Assembly: GCF_023195535.1 (NCBI RefSeq)
Contig: NZ_JALPNF010000003.1
Span: 310,001-374,000 of the forward strand
Direction of reading: 5' to 3'
Length of the DNA stretch: 64,000 nucleotides
Source of the DNA: Sphingomonas faeni
Lineage (GTDB): Bacteria > Pseudomonadota > Alphaproteobacteria > Sphingomonadales > Sphingomonadaceae
Shown: positions 10,400 through 22,009 of the stretch, piece after piece
How the letters are laid out: each line of letters opens with the position of its first letter
Position numbering within the stretch: the stretch's first letter is position 1
Position numbers and translations under genes: made by a program
Notes under the pieces: model-generated
Databases searched by the model: none
Seen by the model: the letters and a program-made list of their open reading frames with translations, nothing else
What the model was told of the DNA's origin: nothing

Positions 10400-10642
10400 A
10401 TGGACTGGCGCGACCACATTCACTCGGACCCCGGGATCATGGGCGGCAAGCCCGTTTTTCGGGGTACGCGCTATACCGTGGAACGCGTCCTGAAGCTGGT
10501 CGGTGCGGGTTGGTCTTATGACCAGATCGCGGAAGAATATCCGGGGGTGCTTTCCGAGCACCTCCGCGCCGCCGCCTTGTTTGCCGCAGATCTCATGCAC
10601 GACGAAAGCTATGTCGCGATCGGTCGGGCACGCGCGGCTTGA
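10400..10642 (+). CDS. DUF433 antitoxin-like protein
   Basis: 80 residues starting MDWRDHIHSDPGIMGG. The DUF433 core is plain: GIMGGKPVFRGTRYTVERVL, then a helix-turn-helix-like WSYDQIAEEYPGVLSEHLRAAALFA. DUF433 proteins are usually the antitoxin partner of DUF5615 PIN-like proteins (VapBC-related). The next gene overlaps its stop codon, and that product is DUF5615, which supports the assignment. GAGGTAGCA upstream serves as ribosome site. The pair is inserted between sucB and lpd. Confidence 0.88.
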   Translation: MDWRDHIHSDPGIMGGKPVFRGTRYTVERVLKLVGAGWSYDQIAEEYPGVLSEHLRAAALFAADLMHDESYVAIGRARAA

Positions 10643-11002
10643 GGCTGATGTGCGATGCGAACATCGGTAGCCGCATCGCTCGCGTTCTGAGTACAGCCGG
10701 ACACGATGTCGTACGTGCTGCCGTCATTTTACCCGACGAGAAAGACGATATCATTCTCGCGCATGCGGTCGCCGACGATCGCTTTCTCATTACGTGTGAT
10801 CGTGATTTCGGTGAACTGGTTTTCCTGAAGCAAGCGACCCCGCCGCCCGGCATCATCTATGTCCGGTTCGAGCCGGACCACGTCGAACACATCCTTCCGC
10901 GGTTGTTGCCGCTCCTCGAATTCGAGGCGTGCAATGGCCATATGACTGTCATCGGGACGAAGCGTGACCGCGCTGTTCCCCTCCCAGCGAAGAGCAAAGA
11001 CA

Positions 11003-11010
<8 letters not shown>
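10639..11010 (+). CDS. DUF5615 PIN-like toxin
   Basis: Up to 123 residues. The start is a TTG overlapping the stop of the DUF433 gene by four bases, or the in-frame ATG at 10648 giving MCDANIGSRIAR. PIN-like acidic residues are present: Asp in LMCDANIG, Asp-Glu in the ILPDEKDDIILAHA loop, and CDRDFGELV, the typical DUF5615 DxDF motif. Predicted ribonuclease toxin neutralised by the DUF433 protein; not shown experimentally. The frame continues across the lpd start (8-base overlap), so the toxin and lpd are translationally adjacent. The Ser/Lys-rich tail PLPAKSKDNG may have been acquired by read-through into the old lpd leader. Confidence 0.85.
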
Positions 11011-12384
<1,374 letters not shown>

Positions 12385-12397
<13 letters not shown>

Positions 12398-12416
12398 CAA
12401 GAGCTAGATATGGATC
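12385..12416 (+). terminator. Palindrome spanning the lpd stop codon
   Basis: Perfect 13-bp stem GATCCATATCTAG / CTAGATATGGATC with a 6-base loop CAAGAG. The left stem encodes the last four lpd codons and its stop. There is no U-run after the stem, only TAAAGGG, so it is not a classical intrinsic terminator. It may act as a 3' mRNA stabiliser or protein site. Confidence 0.5.
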
Positions 12417-12821
12417 TAAAGGGCTTGCCCGGCCGGCGGCGCTCCAGCGCCGTCCGACGACAGGGGCTTTGCCTCTGTCCGGCCAAGCGAGACCTGACAT
12501 CCGCGACCAAGTGAATCTGAGAGGGCGTCAGTGGAGCATCCATCGGCGCTCTCTCTGCGTTTGCCGGCCGAAGCGCCGCGCTGGGGCCATCCGCGATCTC
12601 GCATTAGCGTCCCGGAAACGTCCTAACCGCGTACCTCTCAAGTCTCGTCCGCTACGCCCACTCCTATCCGGTATCCCGGCGAACGTCGGAACGCAGGTTC
12701 ATGACGGACCAGGCACAACATGCTGAATTACCCAACCCGGAAAACTGGGGTCAGCCCGCCGTGCTCAAACGATTCCTTAGCAAAGCCAGCCTATTAGGCC
12801 ACGTAACGACCGAACAAGCAG
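12417..12821. other. Gap without convincing gene
   Basis: About 405 bases between lpd and the GGDEF gene. A GC-rich imperfect hairpin (GGCGGCGCTCCAGCGCCG) and small direct echoes are present. No frame shows protein-like composition with a ribosome site. A frame beginning MTDQAQHAELPNPENW at 12701 runs into the GGDEF gene out of frame and is not supported. Confidence 0.5.
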
Positions 12822-13982
12822 GTGTCCGTGGCGCTCGATCTCACTACCCTTTACGTGGTCGCTGCGCTCGGCATGCTGGTCGCGGGGTTCGTCCACCTTA
12901 TTCCTGTCGCGACCGGCCGGTTCGGCAGATGGGCGCTCCTGTGGGGCGGCGGCCATCTCGTCGTCGGGTTCGGTACGATGATGGCGGTCCTGAACGACAG
13001 TATCGGCATCACCTGGGCGCCCAACACCGGCAACCCCGCTGCGGTGGTGGGCTACGCGCTGATCGCTGGCGCCGTGCTCCGGTTCGCACGCCCGGAAGCC
13101 CGCCTGGCGCCGCTGCTCGGCATCGCCGTTCTTCTTGCCGCCCCGCTGGTCGTCAGCGACGACCCGGCGCATTTTCCCTTCCGGGTCGCTTATCTCAGCG
13201 TCGTCCGAGCAAGCTTCGACATCGTCGTCGTGATCGCCGCGCTACGCCTCGCGCGGAGGGAGTCGCTGCAAACCGGCTGGATCGTCGCCACGCTGTTCGC
13301 GATCACCGTGCCGCTGTTCCTCGGCCGTGCCTGGCTCGCCTATCACGACCGGATCGGCACGCAGCTGACCGGCATGCACGACGGCCTCGGTGCCTGGCTT
13401 GCCGCGGGCCAGATCGCCTTCATCATCTTCCGCACCTTCTCGCTGCTGATCCTTCAGGCCGAGCGCGGCCAGAACGCGCTGCGAAACCAGATGGAGCGGG
13501 ACTGGCTGACCGGTGCCCTCAACCGCGCGGGGCTCGACCGCGTCGCGCGCAAACTTGCAGGGCATGCAGCCGACCGCCAACCGGCCTCGATCATGATGCT
13601 CGACGTCGATCGGTTCAAGGCGCTCAACGATTCCCACGGCCACGCGGCTGGCGATACCGCGCTACGCATGCTCGCCGACATCGCACGCAAAGCGCTCGGC
13701 GAGCAGGGCCATGTCGCACGATGGGGCGGCGACGAGTTCGTCTGCCTGCTGCCAGCCACGCCGATCGCGCAGGCGCGAGCCATCGCCACGCGGATCGCCG
13801 ATCAGTTCGCACAGACCATGGCGCAATACGGTCCAGCCGCCTCCGCGGCCACGGTCAGCATCGGCGTCGTCGAGGCGGATGCCGCTACGCCGATCGCCGA
13901 TCTGATCGCCCGTGCCGACCAGGCCATGTATGGTGCAAAAGCCGACCGCGGCAAATCCGCCGCCTATGATCAGGCAGCCTGA
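12822..13982 (+). CDS. Membrane-bound diguanylate cyclase (GGDEF)
   Basis: 386 residues from a GTG. The N-terminal 210 residues form about six or seven membrane helices (VVAALGMLVAGFVHLI, LLWGGGHLVVGFG, AVVGYALIAGAVL, LLGIAVLLAAPLVV, FDIVVVIAALRL, IVATLFAITVPLF and a last one near AFIIFRTFSLLIL). A GGDEF domain occupies about 225-380 with RWGGDEF intact (about 301-306) and DVDRFKALNDSHGHAAGD. No RxxD inhibitory site precedes GGDEF, so product inhibition may be absent. It should make cyclic di-GMP in response to a membrane signal. Stands alone; transcribed convergently with the aldo/keto reductase. Confidence 0.9.
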   Translation: MSVALDLTTLYVVAALGMLVAGFVHLIPVATGRFGRWALLWGGGHLVVGFGTMMAVLNDSIGITWAPNTGNPAAVVGYALIAGAVLRFARPEARLAPLLGIAVLLAAPLVVSDDPAHFPFRVAYLSVVRASFDIVVVIAALRLARRESLQTGWIVATLFAITVPLFLGRAWLAYHDRIGTQLTGMHDGLGAWLAAGQIAFIIFRTFSLLILQAERGQNALRNQMERDWLTGALNRAGLDRVARKLAGHAADRQPASIMMLDVDRFKALNDSHGHAAGDTALRMLADIARKALGEQGHVARWGGDEFVCLLPATPIAQARAIATRIADQFAQTMAQYGPAASAATVSIGVVEADAATPIADLIARADQAMYGAKADRGKSAAYDQAA

Positions 13983-14010
13983 TCCCGGCCAGCCTGATCC
14001 TGGGCAGGGC

Positions 14011-14916
14011 TTAAGATCCGACTGCGGTGATCGAGCGCACTTCGGCGGCGGTCAGCGTCAGTCCGACCGATGCGGCGCTCGACACGATCGAGGCGACCCG
14101 GCTTGCGCCTGGAATTGGTATGACGCTGGGACCCATCGCAAGATGCCACGCGACGACGACGGCCTGCGCGGAAACGCCGTAGCGTTGCGCGATCGCCGCG
14201 ATTGCCGGCACCGTAGCGACCGCGGCCTGCCGGCCCGCGCCGCCGACCACGCTGTGCGGAATATAGCTGATCCCCTGCGCCACGCATGCGTCCAGCGTGC
14301 CGTTGGTGTAATCCTCGGCCTGCCATGGATTGCATGCGTTCTGCAGAGTCTCGATCCTGGCCGTCCGCTGCGCGCGCGCAAGCTCGTCCGCGGTCGCGTT
14401 GCAGATCCCGAGATGGACGATCTTGCCTTCTGCCTGCAACCGCGCAAGCTCGCCGATCGAGTCCTCCAGCGGGACGTCATCGTCGACCGCATGTAGCTGG
14501 TACAGCGTGATCGCACGGCATCCCAGGGCAACCAGGCTGGCGATGCAGGAGGCGCGCAGGAATGCCGGGCTGGCATCGACCTTGCGCCGGACCCGGTCGA
14601 CGCCGCCCTTTGTGGCGATCACGACGTCGCGGATACCCAGCGCCCGCAGCGTGTCGCGTAGCAGTCGCTCGTTCGCGCCGATCGCGTCGATGGGACAATA
14701 GACATTGGCGGTGTCGATGAAATTCACCCCGGCATCCAGCGCCGCGCGGACCACCGCCGCCGGCGCATCGTCCGCCTCGAGCGCGCCCGGCATGGAAAGC
14801 GCCATCGCCCCCAGACCGACCGGAAACACATTTAGACCCGTACGGCCCAGCGGTCGCGGGATGGCCGTGGCGACGGCGGCGACGGCGGCGACGGCGACGG
14901 GCTCAGTGAGCGGCAT
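14011..14916 (-). CDS. Aldo/keto reductase
   Basis: 301 residues from ATG giving MPLTEPVAV. AKR barrel features are the FPVGLGAMALS strand, the Asp and Tyr of FIDTANVYCP, the catalytic Lys in VVIATKGGV and the His in LYQLHAVDDDVP; the NADP-binding end is PSVIPIPGASRVASI. The substrate is unknown. The N-terminus has a low-complexity VAVAAVAAVATA stretch encoded by nine-base GGCGACGGC-like tandem repeats, so the true start could lie after it. It overlaps the end of the 117-residue gene by 14 bases and is the last gene of a four-gene minus-strand cluster. Confidence 0.85.
   Translation of the reverse strand: MPLTEPVAVAAVAAVATAIPRPLGRTGLNVFPVGLGAMALSMPGALEADDAPAAVVRAALDAGVNFIDTANVYCPIDAIGANERLLRDTLRALGIRDVVIATKGGVDRVRRKVDASPAFLRASCIASLVALGCRAITLYQLHAVDDDVPLEDSIGELARLQAEGKIVHLGICNATADELARAQRTARIETLQNACNPWQAEDYTNGTLDACVAQGISYIPHSVVGGAGRQAAVATVPAIAAIAQRYGVSAQAVVVAWHLAMGPSVIPIPGASRVASIVSSAASVGLTLTAAEVRSITAVGS
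14862..14902. repeat. Tandem GGCGACGGC-like microsatellite
   Basis: Four or so degenerate copies of a nine-base unit (GGCGACGGC) within the start region of the aldo/keto reductase gene. They encode VAVAAVAAVATA. Unit gain or loss would keep frame because the unit is nine bases. Confidence 0.7.
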
Positions 14917-15256
14917 GCGCCAAGTCCTCGCCGAGATCCACGAGGTGCCCGCCGGGGTTGGAGCGCAAGCTGACCTGGATTGCGCCAAACACGAGGGGCA
15001 GCGGCGCCCCCGTCCGCAAGGTCGTCAGATCCTGCTCGCGCAGCGCGATCGTGATAGTCGTGGCATCGGCCGATCCCACCGGCCCCTCCAGCGTGACCGA
15101 CAGGCCCAGCGTTTCCTGGCACCGATTGGCAGGCGCATTGGGATTGACGACGGTCAGCATATACTCCGGCCCGTCCGGCATCCGCAGCGTCATCGTACCC
15201 GGCAACCCGCGCAGTACGCGGTACATCTGGTCGAGCGCGAGCGTCCTAGCTGCCAT
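14903..15256 (-). CDS. Hypothetical protein in repeat-peptide cluster
   Basis: 117 residues, not recognised. Mostly alternating strand-like sequence (TMTLRMPDGPEYMLTVVN, TLGLSVTLEGPVG, TTITIALREQDL), one Cys, no signal peptide or membrane segment. It overlaps the upstream 97-residue gene by 11 bases and the downstream aldo/keto reductase start by 14 bases, which argues that it is translated as part of one operon. Base composition is like the host. Function unknown. Confidence 0.65.
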   Translation of the reverse strand: MAARTLALDQMYRVLRGLPGTMTLRMPDGPEYMLTVVNPNAPANRCQETLGLSVTLEGPVGSADATTITIALREQDLTTLRTGAPLPLVFGAIQVSLRSNPGGHLVDLGEDLAHAAH

Positions 15257-15539
15257 AATCCACCCCCGCCGGCATCACCGCGACATACGCGCCGTGGGTC
15301 GTCCAGCCCGCAGCGGGGCTGATGGCGGCGCCGTCGTCGGCGACGGCGCCGGGGTCGGCGATGGTCTGGCTGGTCGCTGGATCGTTCGCGGTATCGTCGA
15401 AGAGTACGCGCGTCTGCAACCGGACCGCCACGGTTTCGCCGGTCAGTGTCTCGCACGACACGATTACCGGCGCGCCGATATCGAGCATCCGCAATTGCGT
15501 ATCGGTCAACGTCACGGCCTTGATCGCTCGGGTCATCAC
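15246..15539 (-). CDS. Hypothetical protein in repeat-peptide cluster
   Basis: 97 residues, not recognised. Begins MMTRAIKAVTLTDTQLRMLD, continues with strand-rich PVIVSCETLTGETVAVRLQ and ends in a Gly/Ala-rich stretch. Soluble. Its end overlaps the start of the 117-residue gene by 11 bases. Both proteins have a similar strand-rich look and might form a complex. The gap to the repeat-peptide gene upstream is 97 bases. Confidence 0.62.
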   Translation of the reverse strand: MMTRAIKAVTLTDTQLRMLDIGAPVIVSCETLTGETVAVRLQTRVLFDDTANDPATSQTIADPGAVADDGAAISPAAGWTTHGAYVAVMPAGVDYGS

Positions 15540-15636
15540 CGCCTCCGATGCATTTTAAGAGGGTCGCGTCGCCCGCGCCTCCCGGGACCTATCAAGGGCA
15601 AGGCGGGGTGAGCGACGCGAAGTCATCGGTCGGTGG

Positions 15637-15825
15637 TCAGCGGGTGGCCTTGGCATGCAGCGCGGCGAGGCCCTCGACCGCCGACTTGATCTCGGCCGAT
15701 AGGCTTTCGACGCCGCATACCGCCTTGCGGTTGAGCTGCGTGTGCAACGCGCCCGCGCTATCGGCGAGTGTCTTGATTTCGGCGGACAGGCTTTCGACGC
15801 CGCAGACCTTTTTCTCGGTAGACAT
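15637..15825 (-). CDS. Small tandem-repeat Cys peptide
   Basis: 62 residues from the ATG giving MSTEKKVCGV, with a GGAG site 8 bases upstream. It consists of two head-to-tail units of about 29 residues, each beginning with the identical VCGVESLSAEIK and continuing as an amphipathic Ala/Leu helix with a conserved LH. Each unit has one cysteine. No signal peptide or membrane segment. The codons of the two copies have diverged while the twelve residues are kept, which points to selection on the protein. The frame extends upstream to 15927 but that part lacks a ribosome site. First gene of the cluster ending with the aldo/keto reductase. Function unknown; candidates include a peptide substrate or a small scaffold. 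Confidence 0.7.
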   Translation of the reverse strand: MSTEKKVCGVESLSAEIKTLADSAGALHTQLNRKAVCGVESLSAEIKSAVEGLAALHAKATR

Positions 15826-16094
15826 GGCAGATACTCCGTTCGCTTGGAGGAGCCGCATGAAGTCTGTCCATGTGTGTCCCCGAGCAAACGCTAGGCCCGC
15901 CCAAGTCGCGGTGTCCAACTCACCCAAGTCCGAATCGGATGATGCACCTGCGAATGATGCGGGCCTGATGATGCCGGCCGTTGAGGCGCGTCAGTCTCGG
16001 CGTGGGATAACGAGGCTGCACGGACCCGCGGCGATTGCCACCAGCATGGATGCAACACCGTTTCCCATGCGCCGAATGCGCGCGCCCAGGCCTG

Positions 16095-16658
16095 TCAGTT
16101 TTTGGGCGGGCCGTTTCGTGGCTTGCCGAACCCTGCGAACAGCGTTTCCAGGCCTGCCGTGACCGCGCCCATCACCTTGGCCATCTCGGGGGGCAATTCG
16201 CCCCGCGGTGGTTCCGGCGTGTCGCCCGCATAGGGACTGGGGGTGGGCTGGTCCGTCGAAGGCTTTGCGCCAGCTTCCGGCGATACAGCTTCCGGCGATA
16301 CAGTCTCCGGAGCTACGGCCTTCGGGGATGCCGGCGTTTCCGGTGACACATGCGGCTCCGGCGCAGCAGGGCGCGCCGCGCGGTCGGCACTCTTCATATC
16401 CTGTCGGGAGATGGCGGCGGCAGCCATCGTCAGTCCGGCCGCGACCACCTGACGCCCCGCTGGCGTCGCCAATTGACGGGCGACCGCCGCCGCAATTCCG
16501 GCAAAGGGCGTCGGCGCGTCATGCGTGTGCCCGGCATTCTTCTTTCCGCTGTCTTTACGAGCGTCATGCGCGTTGTCGCCGGCACATCCGTGCGCGCTCA
16601 CCGGCCGCTGTTCGGCCTCGCGCTCGCGCCGTTTCCGCTCGTCCTTCTTCTTGCCCAT
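16095..16658 (-). CDS. Hypothetical low-complexity protein
   Basis: 187 residues from [13 protein letters not shown] highly charged N-terminus is followed by a Gly/Ala helix pair around [21 protein letters not shown] and [14 protein letters not shown], then a Pro/Glu/Ser-rich segment with SPEAVSPEA repeats, and a hydrophobic end [19 protein letters not shown]. No domain recognised. The Pro-rich part is encoded by tandem 15-base units near 16265-16310. Divergent from uvrA, 167 bases away. The 269-base gap to the repeat-peptide gene shows nothing clear. Confidence 0.6.
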   Translation of the reverse strand: MGKKKDERKRREREAEQRPVSAHGCAGDNAHDARKDSGKKNAGHTHDAPTPFAGIAAAVARQLATPAGRQVVAAGLTMAAAAISRQDMKSADRAARPAAPEPHVSPETPASPKAVAPETVSPEAVSPEAGAKPSTDQPTPSPYAGDTPEPPRGELPPEMAKVMGAVTAGLETLFAGFGKPRNGPPKN

Positions 16659-16825
16659 GTCACGTTCCAACGCTGTATTGTCTATCCAATACACCATGTA
16701 AGTATCGTCGAGCCGCGCCACAATGCCCCCTTTCGGTCGGGACCCGCGTTACCCATCTCTGCACTCGACCGAAGCGCGCCTCGACAGGCTTGCCGCACCC
16801 GAACAAATATGGAACACTTCGCCCC

Positions 16826-19723
<2,898 letters not shown>

Positions 19724-19774
19724 GGATTGACAGATAAAGCGTGATGAGTTCCCTTGTCTTTAAGGGGAGTGCGT

Positions 19775-20677
19775 ATGACGCTTTTGTCTAAAGTCTCGCG
19801 TAAAGTGTATTTCTTTCGTTTGGCAGATCACGCGGAGTTTGCCGATAAACTCGAATCCGTCGTCGCTCATATCGCGGGTTTGCCATTCAACGATCAAGGT
19901 CGGTACCAAGCAACGTCTGGTGATGATACCGTCTTGGCCGTTTTCGTCTCAAGCGTCACTTATCCCATTAAAATCCAGTTTGCTCGAATACGGCGTGACA
20001 ATCTTCCATTGGTCGAACGTGAAGGGTCAATTACTCCTCTCGCGTTGGAGAAAAACGCAGGTTTAATGGATTGGAGTCACATCGTTATATTCGCGGATGG
20101 GATTGTCGCTGCCGAATTTAACCAAGATGCACCAAGGCTCAGGCGTCTTGGGCAGTATTTGATGTTCAAGGGCGGGATTAACCTTCCATCAGCTCCAAGG
20201 TTTATGCCGCTTTTCCAGAGAAACGTTATGGAAGAGTTGGAGAATTTTGAAAGCGTTACAATTTTGGAGTTGGAAGCACTGACATCTGATGCTGATCTTA
20301 TTGCCGAAGGAGATCCTAATATTGGAGCGGCTTTCAAGGCTTGTCAGAAAGCGGGGAATGTAAAAAAGAGTCAGATTGTCTTAAAGTCTGTTAGAGGCAA
20401 AGATGATGGCCTGAAATCTTTGGCCAGAAGGCTCTTCGCCAATCCATCTAGCAGGGAAAGCTTTGCGAAGCTTAAGGTTACCGGAAGGTCGGGGGAGCAG
20501 CGCAAGCCACTCGATCTGTTGGAAGAATATCTGATAAGCGTCGAATATTTTGCAAGGCTCGATTCGAGGTTTAAGGCGATATCAACTGACGACGCTTTTA
20601 GGGTTCTTCAGAAATCATACCACGATAACAAGCACAAGTTTGCGGGGGCAGTGACGGCAAACGAGCCATGGTCGTAA
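19775..20677 (+). CDS. Unknown soluble protein of an AT-rich two-gene cassette
   Basis: 300 residues starting MTLLSKVSRKVYFF with AAGGGGAG as ribosome site. Not recognised. The N-terminal part has alternating strands (TVLAVFVSSVTYPIKIQFARI, WSHIVIFADGIVAAEFN); the C-terminal part is helical and charged. No signal peptide or membrane segment. It uses AAA, TTT, ATT and GAA codons far more freely than all neighbours, so recent acquisition is likely. The next gene starts inside its last codons and encodes a four-helix membrane protein. Soluble effector plus small membrane partner in an acquired cassette resembles two-gene phage-defence layouts such as Kiwa (KwaA/KwaB), but no sequence relation to KwaB can be claimed by eye. 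Confidence 0.75.
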   Translation: MTLLSKVSRKVYFFRLADHAEFADKLESVVAHIAGLPFNDQGRYQATSGDDTVLAVFVSSVTYPIKIQFARIRRDNLPLVEREGSITPLALEKNAGLMDWSHIVIFADGIVAAEFNQDAPRLRRLGQYLMFKGGINLPSAPRFMPLFQRNVMEELENFESVTILELEALTSDADLIAEGDPNIGAAFKACQKAGNVKKSQIVLKSVRGKDDGLKSLARRLFANPSSRESFAKLKVTGRSGEQRKPLDLLEEYLISVEYFARLDSRFKAISTDDAFRVLQKSYHDNKHKFAGAVTANEPWS

Positions 20678-21132
20678 ATCTTTATTGGCGATACCAAAAG
20701 GCTGCCGATCTGATGGTGGCTGCGATCATCACATTGGTTTCATATCTATCATTCAATAGTGGCTACGTGCTGATGGCGGTTACAAGCGATCGAATGGCAG
20801 ATGTGGCCAAAGAGTCGTTCAGTGCCTCTGTCTCGCTTCTTGGGTTAGTATCTGCCACTGTGGCTTTTGTATTTTCGGCTATCGACTCAGAAAAATTTAG
20901 AATATTGCGCGAAAGCAAGTCGCGGACTCAAATGTGGAGCATCTTTTCATTCACGCTTGTTTGTCTACTTGTAAGCTCCATGTGGAGTTTTGCAATAATG
21001 GTTGGTGGTGCTTCTTTAGCATGTAGCCAGGTTCTGATCTCGGCAAACACCTTTTTGATAGCCCTGATGTTTATATTGATTGCTAAATTTACGTGGGTGA
21101 TGACGCAGATAATTGCGGTAAAGGCATCTTAG
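20668..21132 (+). CDS. Unknown four-helix membrane protein of the cassette
   Basis: 154 residues starting MVVNLYWRYQKAAD. Four likely membrane helices at about 13-35, 52-71, 89-112 and 125-145, separated by a short loop, a charged 20-residue cytoplasmic-type loop (SEKFRILRESKSRT) and a short turn. Start ATG overlaps the end of the soluble gene by ten bases, so the two are co-translated. AT-rich codon use like its partner and unlike the host. No family recognised. The Arg/Lys-rich middle loop suggests that loop faces the cytoplasm, where it could meet the partner. Confidence 0.75.
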   Translation: MVVNLYWRYQKAADLMVAAIITLVSYLSFNSGYVLMAVTSDRMADVAKESFSASVSLLGLVSATVAFVFSAIDSEKFRILRESKSRTQMWSIFSFTLVCLLVSSMWSFAIMVGGASLACSQVLISANTFLIALMFILIAKFTWVMTQIIAVKAS

Positions 21133-21214
21133 AATCTGTGCTGACCACTCAAGGCTCGCGGTTCGATTGGGGGTGCCCTTTCCCTCACCGAAGCAAATCG
21201 ATAAGCTTGTGTGC

Positions 21215-21391
21215 ATGCCCGCTCTAACCCCCATCGAGTCGGAGTTCGCGACCAGCGAGGATGCTGCCGCGTATGATGTGTGGTTCCGCGCCAAGGTCGA
21301 GCGTGCGATGGCTTCGGACACACCCAGCATCCCACACGCTGAGGTAATGGCAATGGCGCAGGCGATCCTCGACAAACATAAGCCGCGTTGA
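21215..21391 (+). CDS. Stability-determinant-type antitoxin, orphan
   Basis: 58 residues, MPALTPIESEFATSED. It matches from memory the short 'stability determinant' antitoxin family that precedes ParE/RelE toxins: a conserved LxPIESEF start, AxxYDxWFRAKVxxA centre and PHxEVMAxxxAIL end. It should bind and neutralise a partner toxin. The expected toxin start overlaps its stop codon, but that frame stops after 18 codons (see next feature), leaving the antitoxin without partner. Ribosome site weak. Host-like codon use, so it is not part of the AT-rich cassette. Confidence 0.7.
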   Translation: MPALTPIESEFATSEDAAAYDVWFRAKVERAMASDTPSIPHAEVMAMAQAILDKHKPR

Positions 21392-21444
21392 CGCTGCCGC
21401 TCGTCTGGACGGATAAAGCGACGCGGCGGCTTTCCTTGTCCTAG
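21388..21444 (+). pseudogene. Stub of a ParE/RelE-type toxin
   Basis: TTG start overlapping the antitoxin stop; the frame reads LTLPLVWTDKATRRLSLS then TAG. ParE-type toxins typically begin with LPVVWTPxAxxDL, so this looks like the N-terminal 15 or so residues of such a toxin, cut short by deletion or early stop. Nothing ParE-like was seen in the other frames downstream before the minus-strand DUF5615 remnant. Confidence 0.6.
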
Positions 21445-21455
21445 ACCTTAGCCTC

Positions 21456-21779
21456 TCAGCGAACTTCCACGAGCCGTTCGCCGTTCCGAAGTAGCATCGC
21501 GACCTGATCCCATCGCGGCTCAAGCCATGCGAGTAACGCGCGATTGGACGCGTTGCCGCAGCGCAGCCACACCAGAGCGAACCGGTCCGGGTGCCGGAGA
21601 TAGACGAAATCGTCGTCCTTGCTAACCAGCACCGATGCGTCGGCCTCGGCACGAGCGGCGATGGCGCGATCGCTCGCGGCAAGCATCTCGATCTCCGAAA
21701 CATGCGTCGCGTCCTCGCCCCGATCTCGCTACCACCTGCATAAGGCCGGAGGTAGCTGCGCATCCAAGAGGAACTTCAT
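21456..21779 (-). pseudogene. DUF5615 PIN-like toxin broken by an in-frame stop
   Basis: The frame starts MKFLLDAQLPPALCRW, meets TAG at 21729-21731, then continues in the same frame RDRGEDATHVSEIEML...VSKDDDFVYL...LVWLRCGN to VEVR. Both halves belong to one DUF5615 protein of about 107 residues: the first has the leading Asp (LLDAQLPP), the second the KDDDF acidic motif. The stop replaces a residue usually hydrophobic in W-x-R-x-x-G; a single change of TTG to TAG would explain it. The start overlaps the DUF433 stop by four bases (ATGA). Suppression or internal re-initiation is possible but inactivation is simpler. Confidence 0.8.
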
Positions 21780-22009
21780 TCGGCGGCCAGCACCACCGGA
21801 TGATCGGTCGTCGCTGCCGCATAGCGCAATGTCGCCTGCACATCGGCTTCGCTGAGATAGGGAAAGTCGGCAACGATCTCCGAGATAACCGCGCCGCCCG
21901 CCAGCATTTCGAGAACGTCGGTAACCCGAACACGCGTGCCCGTGACAACGGGCCGACCGCCGCAAACGCCGGGGTCTATCGAGATGCGGGGAAAGCCGGC
22001 GAGCGCCAT
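21776..22009 (-). CDS. DUF433 antitoxin-like protein
   Basis: 77 residues, MALAGFPRISIDPGVCGG. DUF433 core: GVCGGRPVVTGTRVRVTDVLEMLAGGA, followed by the HTH-like VISEIVADFPYLSEADVQATLRYAA. It is a second module of the same class as the one at 10400-11010 but not a close copy. The toxin gene downstream has an in-frame stop, so the antitoxin is probably left without function. Its upstream region faces the divergent 110-residue gene. Confidence 0.85.
   Translation of the reverse strand: MALAGFPRISIDPGVCGGRPVVTGTRVRVTDVLEMLAGGAVISEIVADFPYLSEADVQATLRYAAATTDHPVVLAAE

Noticed and set aside
12701..13969. 422-codon frame starting MTDQAQHAELPNPENW
   Set aside because: Its beginning looks protein-like but it overlaps the GGDEF gene out of frame for most of its length.
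16208..16825. N-terminal extension of the uvrA reading frame by 206 codons
   Set aside because: It overlaps the minus-strand low-complexity gene, has no UvrA homology and the canonical UvrA start lies at 16826.
19733..21420. Nine-base direct repeat GATAAAGCG at 19733 and 21412 as target-site duplication around the AT-rich cassette
   Set aside because: Nine bases over 1.7 kb can arise by chance, and the span includes host-like sequence and the antitoxin gene, so the boundaries do not match the compositional ones.
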